NCBI GenBank assembly: GCA_964436335.1
Contig: CAYTCD010000020.1
Location: 1-25,153 of the forward strand
Origin: Pullibacteroides sp964436335
Lineage (GTDB): Bacteria; Bacteroidota; Bacteroidia; Bacteroidales; P3
Direction: 5' to 3'
Length of the DNA stretch: 25,153 bases
Below, one piece after another: positions 8,490 to 18,500 of this stretch (position 1 is its first letter; every line of letters starts with the position of its first letter). Both the position numbers and the translations under genes were made by a program. Below the pieces are notes generated by a model that was not told the DNA's origin, made no database searches, and saw nothing but the letters and a program-made list of their open reading frames with translations.

Positions 8490-9223
8490 AAACGATCTCT
8501 TTGCCCACACGTCTTTTTGGGGAAAGGATACACCGCCGCCTCTGGCTGTTCCTGCTCTCAACCGTACCCGTTTTCGGCTTTGCCGCCGCCACACCGCACA
8601 TCACCGTCATCACCGCAACGGGTGGCGACACCGTGCGCACAGGCGTTTCCCGAAACGAACTCTTACCCGCCTACATGCTCGATACGGTAAAGATTCACGG
8701 CCGAACACTCACCGACGACGAAAGACACGCCTACCTGCGCATGGTCTATAATATACGCAAAACCTACCCCTATGCGGTATTGGCCAAGGAACGCATGGAC
8801 CGCTACAACGCCCTGCGCCGGGAATCGGACAGCAAGAAGGAGATGCGCCGCTTCCTCAAGGAAGAAGAAGCCCGGATAAAAGCCGACTTTATGGAGGATC
8901 TCAAGAACATGACCCGCAGCCAGGGAGCGATTCTGCTCAAACTCCTCGCACGGCAGACCGACACCACGGCCTACTTTCTGCTAAAGGATTTCCGGGGGGG
9001 AGCAAAAGCGGCCGCCTATCAGACCATTGCGCGTTTTTGGGGGTACAACCTGAAAGACAACTACGACCCCGACGGCAAGGACAGCGATATCGAAATCATC
9101 GTGAAACTGATCGAACAAGGACGGATTCTCCCCATCACCCCCAAGGTTAAGCCCGCAATAGCTCCCCAGGCACGACCTTCCAAGCGAAAGAAAGACGGCA
9201 ACCGAACCCCTCAAAAAAGATGA
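8486..9223 (+). CDS. DUF4294 domain-containing secreted protein
   Basis: This 245-residue protein matches the Bacteroidota family DUF4294. The core reads DDERHAYLRMVYNIRKTYPY, then AKERMDRYNAL, KKEMRRFLKEEEARIKADF, LTRSQG-type text (here MTRSQGAILLKLL) and ARFWGYNLKDNYDPDGKD, ending in IVKLIEQGRI. A hydrophobic segment near residues 18-35 (LWLFLLSTVPVFGFAAA) looks like a signal peptide. The C-terminal tail is basic and low in complexity. No function is known to me for the family. I chose the ATG at 8486, which overlaps the alkD-like stop. A much longer open frame reaches back to 8180, but that part is a shadow of the alkD gene. It ends 4 bases before addB. Confidence 0.85.
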   Translation: MKTISLPTRLFGERIHRRLWLFLLSTVPVFGFAAATPHITVITATGGDTVRTGVSRNELLPAYMLDTVKIHGRTLTDDERHAYLRMVYNIRKTYPYAVLAKERMDRYNALRRESDSKKEMRRFLKEEEARIKADFMEDLKNMTRSQGAILLKLLARQTDTTAYFLLKDFRGGAKAAAYQTIARFWGYNLKDNYDPDGKDSDIEIIVKLIEQGRILPITPKVKPAIAPQARPSKRKKDGNRTPQKR

Positions 9224-9227
9224 GACC

Positions 9228-12200
9228 ATGGCACGCGCAAGCAGTTTTATAGATTACCTCTGCCAACACATCCGGCAATTCAACCTCCAGCATACCGACC
9301 TGCACGTGGTCTTACCCTCCATCCGTCTGGAACGGGTGCTTACCCGCCGGCTTATCCGTATGGCCGAACAAGAGAACCGGCTGCCCTGCTGGCTCCCCCG
9401 TTTTGAGACCATAGACCGCCTTATTGCCGGATTTTCAGGGCTTCGCAAGGCCGACCCCACCGAATCGGTGGCCATGCTTTACGAATGCTATTGCGAAGTG
9501 TACCGCCAACAAGGCGAAGAGCCGCTTTCTTTTGACCGTTTCCGCGAATGGGGACGGATGTTGGTGTCCGACTTCAACCAAATCGACAACCAGCTTGCAC
9601 CCGCAGACGAAATACTGCATTATATCGCCGAAGACAAACGCATCGGCACATGGCATCTTGACCTTAACGAATCTTCCGGCAAACTGCAAGGTGCCTATCT
9701 GCGATTCTACCAAAAACTGGGCGACATCTACACCCTCTTTACCCGAAAACTGCTGGAAAACGGTTGCGCCTATACCGGTTTGGCCGGCAAAACGGCCTGC
9801 GAGCGCATCAATACTGAAGCCGACCGCATCGGCCCGCATACATTCTACCTCTTTGCCGGTCTGAACGCACTCACCGCCGCTGAAGAAAAAATCATCAAGA
9901 CCCTAATCCGCCGAAAAAAAGCCGAAATCCTTTGGAATGCCGACCGATACTACCTTACCGACAATCCAGAACACGAAGCCGGTCATTTTCTGCGCAGATA
10001 CAGCCGGGATGCCGACCTGAACCATCACCTCAAGGAAGAAGACATCGCCGACCGCATCCGCCACACCCGCATCGAAATCATCGCCTGCCCGCAACACACC
10101 GGACAGGCCAAAACCGTAGCCAAACTGCTCGACTCACTGCCGGATGCAAGCGACATGGCCGTAGTGCTCAACGATGAAAGCCTCTTTGCAGCCGTTATGA
10201 ACGCTCTTCCGCCACGCTTTCCCTGCAACGTAACCCTCGCCGGAACCTTGTCGGGAACGCAGTCGGGGGCGTTGTTCACCACACTGCTCCGGGCGCGGGA
10301 AGAGGTCTGTCTCAACAAACAAAGCCGTATCGCCGCGCCCGTGCTGCTGGCCCTGCTCCGCAATCCACTTTTTGAAAGGCTTACCGGCAACAGCCAAACG
10401 CCCACGCAAACCGGCAATGGCAAGAGCGCAAGCGCCCGTCAGGCAGAAGCCATTCTTGCCGGCCACCGTCTTTACTTTTCGGAACCGGAATTCCGGGCTT
10501 TCTTTCCTTCCGGTACACCGGCTATCGAATCTGTCTCAGCCTTTATTTTCGAGAAAGACAGCGTCAAATCCGCACAAGGCGAGAGAGTGGAAGATCCCGT
10601 GCGTGCCATTGAACACCTGCGGCAGTTAGCCCGCCTTCTGTTATCATCTTCCTCCGGCAAAGAAAAAGACGGTCCCCGGCAGGGATGTCTTTTCAACGAT
10701 ACCGGCACCGACACCCCCCTCAGCCTCTTTGAGCAAAACTACTTGCTCCGTCTTGAAGAAACCTGTAGGGAAAGCATCGAAATATGGAAAAGATTCACCC
10801 ATATCCCCATCGGTTTCTCCACCCTCCGTTCCATCCTTTCCTATATTCTTTCCGGTATCGGCCTCAACTATACGGGCCAACAGGAAAACCACCTCAACGT
10901 GATGGGGATGCTCGAAACACGCGGCATGCACTTCCGCCATGCCTTCCTGCTGTCGATGAACGAAGGCGTGTTGCCGGCCCCTCCTGTCAAAGACAGTTTT
11001 CTGTTACACAGCATTAAGGAACATTACGGCATTCCCACCGAAACCGAACAGACCGCCATGCAGGCCCACCACTTCTACAGTCTCCTGCAAGACTGCGATC
11101 AGGTAACGCTGCTGTATGCCGCGGCCGAATCCGACGCAAGCTGCGAAAAAAGCCGTTTTTTGCTGCAACTTGAACACGAACTGCCGCAAAACATCACCAT
11201 ACGGGAAGAAAACACCTATGTTTTTCCGCTATGCAACCCCCGCTATTCTTTTGGAGAAACGTTACGCATTGCCAAAAGCCCTCTCGTGCTGAACACCCTC
11301 AAAAGCCGCCTGGCCAAAGGCATTTCCTATTCTTCGCTTTCCTGCTGGCTGCAATGTCCGGCCAAATTCTTTTTCAACTACATCATGGGGTTGGGTGAAC
11401 CGCCTCAGGCAAGCGACGAACTCACCCCCGATATCAAAGGGCGTGTCTTTCATACCGCCATGCAGACGTTCTTTGAAGACAAAGACGCGCATGGCCATAG
11501 CCGCCTCAACCGCCCGCTGACCCGTAAAGACGTGGAAAATCTGCGTGAAGAGAAAGAAAAACTTTTGCAGGCCGCCATCCAAAAAGAGTTTCCCGACGGC
11601 TATTACGACCATGGACGGAACCTGCTTGCCTACCGTGAAATAGATATTTGGATGGACCGCTATGCGGCCGCACTGGAAGCCGAAATAGAAGCCGGCCAGT
11701 TGCAGGTGCTGGAATGCGAGAAACGTTTCGATGCCGATCTCTCCGACCTGATACCCGGCCTAAAGCTACGGCTATATGGATTTGCCGACCGCATAGATCT
11801 CTATGCGCCCACCGTGGAGGAAGCCGGAAAAACCGATTCCCATCTGCGCATCATCGACTACAAAACAGGCAAGATCAAGAACCTGCTGCCCGAAGATTTT
11901 ACCGAACTCACCGAACCCGATGGCGCACAAGCGCTACAATTGCTGCTGTACATATACCTCTACCGCCTCACCTATCCCACCGATCCACGCTCCGTGAAAG
12001 CCTGCATCTGTGGACTGCGCGAAAAAGGCCGCATGCATGCCCTCGAAGGACCGCTGGTGGAGAACATTCCTCCGACCGAACTGACAGCCAACATAGCGTG
12101 CTTTCTCAAAGACAGCGTAAGCCAGATGCTAAATCCCGACCTACCCATCCGTTGCACCGACAAGAGCGAGAACTGCCGCTACTGCGACTACCGGACCTTT

Positions 12201-12230
12201 TGCCAACACCGCAACACCGAACAAGAATAA
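9228..12230 (+). CDS. addB: AddB-like subunit of a RecBCD-type helicase-nuclease (PD-(D/E)XK, Fe-S)
   Basis: This 1000-residue protein is the AddB-type partner of the helicase-nuclease encoded next. AddAB resects double-strand breaks and loads RecA. The C-terminal nuclease domain shows His742 (FHTAM), Asp854 (GFADRID), the DYK triad Asp877-Tyr878-Lys879 (DYKTG) and Gln901/904. Four cysteines in the Fe-S staple pattern frame it: Cys710 (LQCPAKFFF), then Cys983-x2-Cys986-x5-Cys992 (CRYCDYRTFC). The N-terminal helicase-like region has no GKT Walker A; the place where it would fall reads LHVVLPSIRLERV. So this subunit probably does not hydrolyse ATP and may act as the scanning, Chi-reading half, as in RecC. 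The start is 4 bases after the DUF4294 gene. Residue numbers were counted by hand. Confidence 0.87.
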   Translation: MARASSFIDYLCQHIRQFNLQHTDLHVVLPSIRLERVLTRRLIRMAEQENRLPCWLPRFETIDRLIAGFSGLRKADPTESVAMLYECYCEVYRQQGEEPLSFDRFREWGRMLVSDFNQIDNQLAPADEILHYIAEDKRIGTWHLDLNESSGKLQGAYLRFYQKLGDIYTLFTRKLLENGCAYTGLAGKTACERINTEADRIGPHTFYLFAGLNALTAAEEKIIKTLIRRKKAEILWNADRYYLTDNPEHEAGHFLRRYSRDADLNHHLKEEDIADRIRHTRIEIIACPQHTGQAKTVAKLLDSLPDASDMAVVLNDESLFAAVMNALPPRFPCNVTLAGTLSGTQSGALFTTLLRAREEVCLNKQSRIAAPVLLALLRNPLFERLTGNSQTPTQTGNGKSASARQAEAILAGHRLYFSEPEFRAFFPSGTPAIESVSAFIFEKDSVKSAQGERVEDPVRAIEHLRQLARLLLSSSSGKEKDGPRQGCLFNDTGTDTPLSLFEQNYLLRLEETCRESIEIWKRFTHIPIGFSTLRSILSYILSGIGLNYTGQQENHLNVMGMLETRGMHFRHAFLLSMNEGVLPAPPVKDSFLLHSIKEHYGIPTETEQTAMQAHHFYSLLQDCDQVTLLYAAAESDASCEKSRFLLQLEHELPQNITIREENTYVFPLCNPRYSFGETLRIAKSPLVLNTLKSRLAKGISYSSLSCWLQCPAKFFFNYIMGLGEPPQASDELTPDIKGRVFHTAMQTFFEDKDAHGHSRLNRPLTRKDVENLREEKEKLLQAAIQKEFPDGYYDHGRNLLAYREIDIWMDRYAAALEAEIEAGQLQVLECEKRFDADLSDLIPGLKLRLYGFADRIDLYAPTVEEAGKTDSHLRIIDYKTGKIKNLLPEDFTELTEPDGAQALQLLLYIYLYRLTYPTDPRSVKACICGLREKGRMHALEGPLVENIPPTELTANIACFLKDSVSQMLNPDLPIRCTDKSENCRYCDYRTFCQHRNTEQE

Positions 12231-12239
12231 GCGCCCATC

Positions 12240-15200
12240 ATGGAACAGAACCACCTTCTCACCCTATACAAGGCCTCGGCCGGAAGCGGCAAGACCTACA
12301 CCCTTACCCGGGAGTATCTGCGGCATCTGATGAAACCCGGCACCCTGGCCCGCCATATCCTTGCCATTACCTTTACCAACGCCGCCACCGCCGACATGAA
12401 GCGCAAAATCGTGGAGACGCTGCAAACCATCGCGCAAGGCGATTACGCCGACTGGAAGGATCTCCTGGACCCGAAAGAAATGCAGAATCTCCGCCTGCAT
12501 CCCCAAAAGGAGAGCCAGATAAAGGAATCCCTATGCGAACGCGCACGTGGAAAACTGCAATACCTGCTGCATCACTATCAGGATTTTTCCATCAAGACCA
12601 TCGACAGTTTTGTGCAGAACCTTGTGCGCCCTTTCGCCTTTGAACTGGGACTACCCCAAAACTACACGCCCGACATAGAACTCGACCGTCTCGGAAACGG
12701 AATCACCGAACGTATCATAGAAGAATGCGGCACACCCGGAATGGAAGCCCAGACCGCCCTGTTGACCGACTTTCTGCAGCACCGTAACGAAAGCGAACGT
12801 AGCCTCAACATCAGCCAAAGTATCCTCGGTGTCGTGAAACTTTTATTTTCAGAAAACAGTTTCGATGCACTCGAGAGCATGGGCCATCTTTCCTCAGATG
12901 ATTTCCGGACCATTATCCGTAAGATAGAAACCCGATGCAAGGAAACCGAGACAACTGTGCAGAATCTTTTGCAGAGCGGTTGCCGGCTTGTAAGCGAAAA
13001 CGAACTCGACGCCTCCTGCTTTCATGAAGGGAAAAACGGACTTTACGCATGGTTTTCAAATCCCGATATACCGATAAAAAAACTGGCCGCCCCCGGGGTG
13101 AAGGTGCGCAATTGCGTGGAAAAAGGCATCTTGAAAAACGCCGGCCCGATAGCGGAAGCCCTACGCGAAACCTACGATTCGATTACACGGATAGATTGGG
13201 GGCTTTACCACCTCTTGCAGGAAATAAATCATTCCATCTATGCATTGGCCCTGGTGAACCGTGCCGGTGAAATACTGGAGGAAATAAAGGAAACCACCGC
13301 CGTGATCCCCATTTCGGAATTCAACCGCCGCATCGACAAAGCCCTTTCGGCCGAAAACAACGACTTTATTTTTGAACGGAGCGGAGCACGCTACCGCCAT
13401 GTGTTCATCGACGAGTTTCAAGACACTTCGCGCCTGCAATGGAAAAACCTCCGTCCGCTTATCGAAAACAACCTTGCCCAAGGCAACGCATGCCTTATTG
13501 TGGGCGACCCCAAGCAATCCATCTACCGTTTCCGTAACGCCGACATAGAGCAGTTCGTTGATCTCTGCCAAGGCAAAGGCGAAGTGGCGGTGGAGGTGAA
13601 GAACCTGCAAAGCAACTGGCGTTCCGAAGCCGGCATCATCGCCTTCAACAATCTTTTTTACCGGTTCATCAAAGAAACCTATGCATTTTCGCAAGCCACC
13701 CGAACCGGTGCGCCAAGCCTTGCCGAAGAAATCTTCAGCCAACACGAACAATTCCACAAACTCCACACCGACGCCCTGCCCGAAGCTGACCCACAGGCAG
13801 TACGGATATTCCTGGCCAAAAACATGGGTGGCGAACCGCTCACAGATTGGTATCTCACCCAAACCCTATCCATCGCCCGCCGGTTTCCGCCCGGCGATGT
13901 AACCGTGCTTTGCCGCAAGAACAAACACTGCAAGCTCGTGGCCGATTTTCTGGTAGCCAACGGCCTCAAGGTTTCCACTCCCGATGCCCTGATTATAGGC
14001 CGACACGAAGGGCTGCAGCTTACCATAGCCAGTCTCCGCTATATGGAAAGCGGAGAAAAGTTTCACCGTGCGGAAACCTTTTTTTGGGCCAAAAGGCTTG
14101 GATTCTGGCCCAGCGCCAGCCTGTTCGACACCTCAGACGACCTTTACGGCGAATGGAAAGACCGTTCCTGTGCCATCCGCTTTAAAGAACTCATGCACCT
14201 GAACGAAAGCCCGACCGAGCTTTACGACACCGTTGAAGCCGTGCTGCGCTTCTGGCACATGGACCGCCACGCCGACCGCTATATCCTTTCCTTTTTGGAC
14301 ATCGTGCAGAAACAGTCTTTCGGCCGCATTTCAGATCTTTTGGAATGGTGGGACACCTATGCCCTCTCCACCCCCGTATGCGCAGGCAAAGACCCGGACG
14401 CCATACAGGTAATGAGCGTTCACAAATCAAAAGGACTCGAATTTAAAGTGGTTATCATGCCCTTTATATGCGATGTTCCTTTGATGACCGAAGAACTTTT
14501 CTGGCTCCCGCCCGATTGTCTGCCCCAAGACATAGGCCTGCCCACCGCCCTTGTGCGTTATGTGAACGCCATTTCCGACAGTGTGGCCGGCCCTGATATG
14601 GCGCACGAAAAACGCCTTATCGAAATCGACAACCTCAACGCACTCTACGTAGCCACCACCCGCCCCTGCGAAAAACTCTTCCTTATGGCCTCCATACCCG
14701 GACGCGCTTCGGAAACATTCAAATCGGAAGATGCCATCGCCCGCTTTGCCGATGCCTTTCCCGAATATGTAGAAGCGGTTGAAGACGGCGCGGAACTGCC
14801 GGCGGATATGCCGGCGGCCGAAACGCCAACAGCCGAAACGGCCGTTTTTTCTGAAGAAAACGTTGCACTGGAAAGCCACCCGTGGAGGGAAAGGTTTGCC
14901 GCCGCCCTGCCGCCCCGGGAAGAAACGCCCCAGATAGCGTGGGGCAACTTCATGCACCGCGCCCTTTCGCTTATAGAAACCTTTACGCCCGAAAACGCGG
15001 CACAAAGCCTTGAACGTGCCCTGAACGAATACCCGCAGTTCAGAGAACGCCGCACACAAGCCCTCGAACGCCTTCACGCCCTGCTTTCCAACCCTTTGTT
15101 AAAACCTTATTTCAATAATCAATACATTGTAAAAACCGAAACCGGCATCGCCGCCGCGCCCAACAGCATCCACATTCCCGACCGCGTGCTGATCAAAGAC

Positions 15201-15371
15201 CGCACCGCCGTTGTACTCGACTACAAAACCGGCAGCCCCCACCCCCAACACAAGGAGCAAGTATCCGGCTACATGAACCTGATTCAACAAATCGGCATGG
15301 AAACTTGCCGGGGCTTCCTTATTTACATAAACGAGGACATCAACGTAGAAGAAATCCCACCGGCAAACTAA
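12240..15371 (+). CDS. addA: AddA-like UvrD/Rep-family helicase with C-terminal nuclease domain
   Basis: This 1043-residue SF1A helicase is the motor and second nuclease of AddAB. The motifs in order are Walker A ASAGSGKT (12-19), motif Ia AITFTNAATADMK, Walker B DEFQDTS (391-397), motif III GDPKQSIYRFRNAD (about 422-435), motif IV NWRSE, motif V MSVHKSKGLEF (from about 725) and motif VI NALYVATTRPCEKLF (about 800). A PD-(D/E)XK domain follows with GNFMHRALSLIE, then VVLDYKTG (Asp994, Lys996) and the conserved Gln in KEQVSGY. Both active sites look intact. A low-complexity linker (about 855-875, Ala/Glu/Pro/Thr-rich) separates motor and nuclease. It starts 9 bases after addB, the usual addB-addA order. 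The ATG at 12240 places the Walker A correctly near the N-terminus. Confidence 0.9.
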   Translation: MEQNHLLTLYKASAGSGKTYTLTREYLRHLMKPGTLARHILAITFTNAATADMKRKIVETLQTIAQGDYADWKDLLDPKEMQNLRLHPQKESQIKESLCERARGKLQYLLHHYQDFSIKTIDSFVQNLVRPFAFELGLPQNYTPDIELDRLGNGITERIIEECGTPGMEAQTALLTDFLQHRNESERSLNISQSILGVVKLLFSENSFDALESMGHLSSDDFRTIIRKIETRCKETETTVQNLLQSGCRLVSENELDASCFHEGKNGLYAWFSNPDIPIKKLAAPGVKVRNCVEKGILKNAGPIAEALRETYDSITRIDWGLYHLLQEINHSIYALALVNRAGEILEEIKETTAVIPISEFNRRIDKALSAENNDFIFERSGARYRHVFIDEFQDTSRLQWKNLRPLIENNLAQGNACLIVGDPKQSIYRFRNADIEQFVDLCQGKGEVAVEVKNLQSNWRSEAGIIAFNNLFYRFIKETYAFSQATRTGAPSLAEEIFSQHEQFHKLHTDALPEADPQAVRIFLAKNMGGEPLTDWYLTQTLSIARRFPPGDVTVLCRKNKHCKLVADFLVANGLKVSTPDALIIGRHEGLQLTIASLRYMESGEKFHRAETFFWAKRLGFWPSASLFDTSDDLYGEWKDRSCAIRFKELMHLNESPTELYDTVEAVLRFWHMDRHADRYILSFLDIVQKQSFGRISDLLEWWDTYALSTPVCAGKDPDAIQVMSVHKSKGLEFKVVIMPFICDVPLMTEELFWLPPDCLPQDIGLPTALVRYVNAISDSVAGPDMAHEKRLIEIDNLNALYVATTRPCEKLFLMASIPGRASETFKSEDAIARFADAFPEYVEAVEDGAELPADMPAAETPTAETAVFSEENVALESHPWRERFAAALPPREETPQIAWGNFMHRALSLIETFTPENAAQSLERALNEYPQFRERRTQALERLHALLSNPLLKPYFNNQYIVKTETGIAAAPNSIHIPDRVLIKDRTAVVLDYKTGSPHPQHKEQVSGYMNLIQQIGMETCRGFLIYINEDINVEEIPPAN

Positions 15372-15398
15372 GAACAGATTCCTGCCTATCCGGACAAG

Positions 15399-15447
15399 TT
15401 ATCCACAAAGCACACCTTCCTGTTGATAAGTATTTCTTTTAATACTT
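15399..15447. promoter_or_regulatory. DnaA-box-like pair and inverted repeat in the leader of the T9SS cargo gene
   Basis: TTATCCACA at 15399-15407 is identical to the strongest consensus DnaA box. TGTTGATAA at 15421-15429 is the opposite-strand form with one mismatch. It runs into a 7-base inverted repeat, AAGTATT (15428-15434) and AATACTT (15441-15447), with a 6-base loop. The motifs are seen directly; any binding by DnaA or another regulator is inference. Confidence 0.35.
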
Positions 15448-15459
15448 GCATCTTAAACC

Positions 15460-15467
15460 TATCTTTG
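15460..15467 (+). promoter_or_regulatory. -7 promoter element of the T9SS cargo gene
   Basis: TATCTTTG is an exact TAnnTTTG box. Only a T-rich stretch, not a clear TTG, lies 19-20 bases upstream. It predicts a leader of about 80 bases before the ATG at 15557. The leader contains a nine-base A run and little else. Confidence 0.5.
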
Positions 15468-15556
15468 TAGGGTTATAACACTTTAGGTTAAGTAAAAAAA
15501 AATCACAATCCAAATCCTTACCCTATACCGACGTTAAACCCTAAACCCCTCATATC

Positions 15557-18500
15557 ATGAAAAACGTAAAACTATTTTGGCGTTTGTCGGGATATTTCCT
15601 GATATCCGCATTGTTCCTCGGCCTCGGCAGCGGCACGCTCCGAGCACAAGACACCTACAAAAAAGTATCTGCTGCTACCGAGTTGATTGCAGGAGACGAA
15701 GTTATTATTGTTGCGGGAACAAACGCCTTTAATGGAGAAATTTCCAGTTCTCCTTGGGGCTTGTACGTACCAGTGAATGTATCTAGTGACGAAATTACCG
15801 CTACTGTAGGAAGTTCTGAAGCGGACCATTCCGGTCCACGCCCTTTTATTGTTGAACTTGACGGAGAAAAGCTTTCTCTTCGCGATAAATTTAGCAATAA
15901 TTATCTGTCGGGCACCTCTGGAACTAACACTATTTCGTATTCGCCCTCACAGGTAACCGTAACACTTACAACGAGTGGTATCCATGATGTTACCGCCAAT
16001 GCAAATTTGCGCTTAAATGGTACCAGTGGATTTCGTTTCTATAAGAACAACGGTACCACAGGAACTGTGACGGCCCTCTACAAAAAGCAAGGAGCCGCTT
16101 GCGAACCGGTGTCTAATGTACAGGAAAGCATAACAGCCACCTCGGTCACTTTAAACTGGAACGCGCCCGCTTCAGTTCCTGCCAATGGTTATAAGGTAAC
16201 CATTACCGATATGAACGACGATAGCGAGGTTGTAAGCGCCACTGTAACCGAACCGACCTATACCTACAACAACCTTCAGGCAGACTGGGGTTACGAATAC
16301 AGTATCGTTTCGCTTTGCAGTGAAGCCTCCTCCAGTAAAGCCGTGACCGGTGAGTTCGAAACCCCTGAGGCCAATGCCAAAACGCTTAATGTAAACATGG
16401 AAGGCGAAATGGAAGGCGATAGTTATATCGGCCCCATCACCTTTGCCTTCGAGACCGGCAATTTTACACTTGGCATTGACGGAAAAATCTCTTACATGAT
16501 TACGAGTGACGGTGATTATGAAGCCATGGATGACATCACAGAAGAAACGCTTGTCTTGAATGATCTTTCGGTAGGTGCGTATGAGGCAACTTTTTCATTG
16601 GTCGATAATGAAAATCAGGTTTTAACTCCTAACGTTGAAGTAACAAAGACCTTTTCCGTAAAACTGCCCACCGTAAAGGCCCCCGGATTCAGCCTTGAAG
16701 AGCAAGCCGCCGCCTTTACCGAGGCTCAGACGATTACACTGAGCACCGCCACCAACGGCGCCACAGTTCACTACGCCATCAACAACGGCGAATTTGCCGA
16801 TTATACGGCTCCCATCGTATTGGATAAAACCGGCACCTTTACCATAAAGGCCTTTGCCACCAAAGCCGGCATGGACACCAGCGAAACAGTTTCCAAAACC
16901 TATAAACTGAAACTGCCTATCCCCGGAATCGTAGTATTTGAAAAAGAACTTACCAGCGCTAATCTCGATGAAGGCTGGGAAGCAGGCTCAATCTACACAG
17001 ACGGAATCGGCATACGTTTAGGCAAAAGCAAGGAATTCGGTTGGATTCAACTTCCCGAACAGCATCTATTGAACAAGTTCACGCTATATCTGGTAGCACA
17101 GCAATACAGCAACGATGGTACAAAACTTACCGTAACGGTAAACGGAAAAAACGCCCAAACTACAGAAGTGCTGTCTTCCGTGGCAGAAGAATACGTTATT
17201 CCCTTTACCATTGCCGGGAATGAAACCGTTTTTGCCGACATCAAGATAGAAGGCACTTCAACGGGAAACAACGCACGTTTCTACCTCAAGACCATCAAAA
17301 TTTACCAAGCCACCGAAACGCCCGAAGAATGCAATATGGTGGAAGGTCTTGACGATGATAACCGTTTTGAGGGAACCACAGCCACCATTACATGGCAGGT
17401 ACCCACACCCGCACCGAAAGTCGGCTATGCCATCGAAGTGCGCACCGATGATGCGGCCAACACACTGATAAAACGGGATACGGTAAAAGACCTCGAATCT
17501 GAATATGCCTATAAATTGGAAGATCTTACGCCGAGTACCGACTATGTATTCACCATTACCACACTTTGCGCCGCCGACAGGGCTTCGGAACCCGCCGACC
17601 TGCATTTCCACATGCCCGCCGCCGACATGCCCACCCTTAATATCGACAGGCCTACCGGAGGCGTAATCAGAAGGGCAAACGTAAGTTTCGAATACAAGAT
17701 AACAAACTTTAAGCTTGGCATGGATGAAGAATCCGACGGTCAGGTTCAATACATCATCAGGGGTACCAATCTGTCTGAACCGATAACCGGTCTCTGCACC
17801 GATACCGCTTTTGAAAAACAGTTTACCCGCTCCGGCAAAGACACCGTATGGCTCGAATTGATGGATAAAAACGGAGACACTTTGACCACACGCGTAAGGG
17901 CGCGCCGTACCTTTACCATCGATTTGCCCGATGTGGCCAGACCGCGTCTCACCCCCACGGCAACCACCCATAAAGAACCCATCGGAGTGGCGATACTGTG
18001 CGACACCGTAGGAGCCACCATTTACTATTCGTTGAACGATGCTCCCTATCAGGTATATACAGATACGGTTAAACTCACCGAAGAAGGCACCTACACATTC
18101 ACAACCTTTGCGGTAAAACCGCTGATGGACACCAGTGCCGTTTATACCAAAACCTACACGCTGAAATTCCCCACACCGCTCGACCCCGGCGTTCTTTTCT
18201 ATGAACCCTTTGACGGGCTTGAAGGTGCCGGCGGTGATATCAGTACCAAACTTGATGATTACACGGAACTTCCCGGTTGGACTGGCGAAGCGGTTTATAT
18301 GCAGGTGGCCGGCATCGCAAAAATGGGAACGGGTAACAAGAATGGCTACTTGCAGACTCCGGCTATTGAGCTGACCGAAGGCGACAAATACCTGCTTTCT
18401 TTCGACGCCCAGGCCTGGAATAACGATTCTGATAAACTCACCGTGACGATTGGCGAAACCGAATATGAAATTTCCGGTTTGGTGAATAACGAAAATGTCG

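Noticed and set aside
15534..15550. Telomere-like AAACCCTAAACCCC before the T9SS cargo start
   Set aside because: Only about two units and a circular bacterial context. Most likely chance in a C/A-rich leader.
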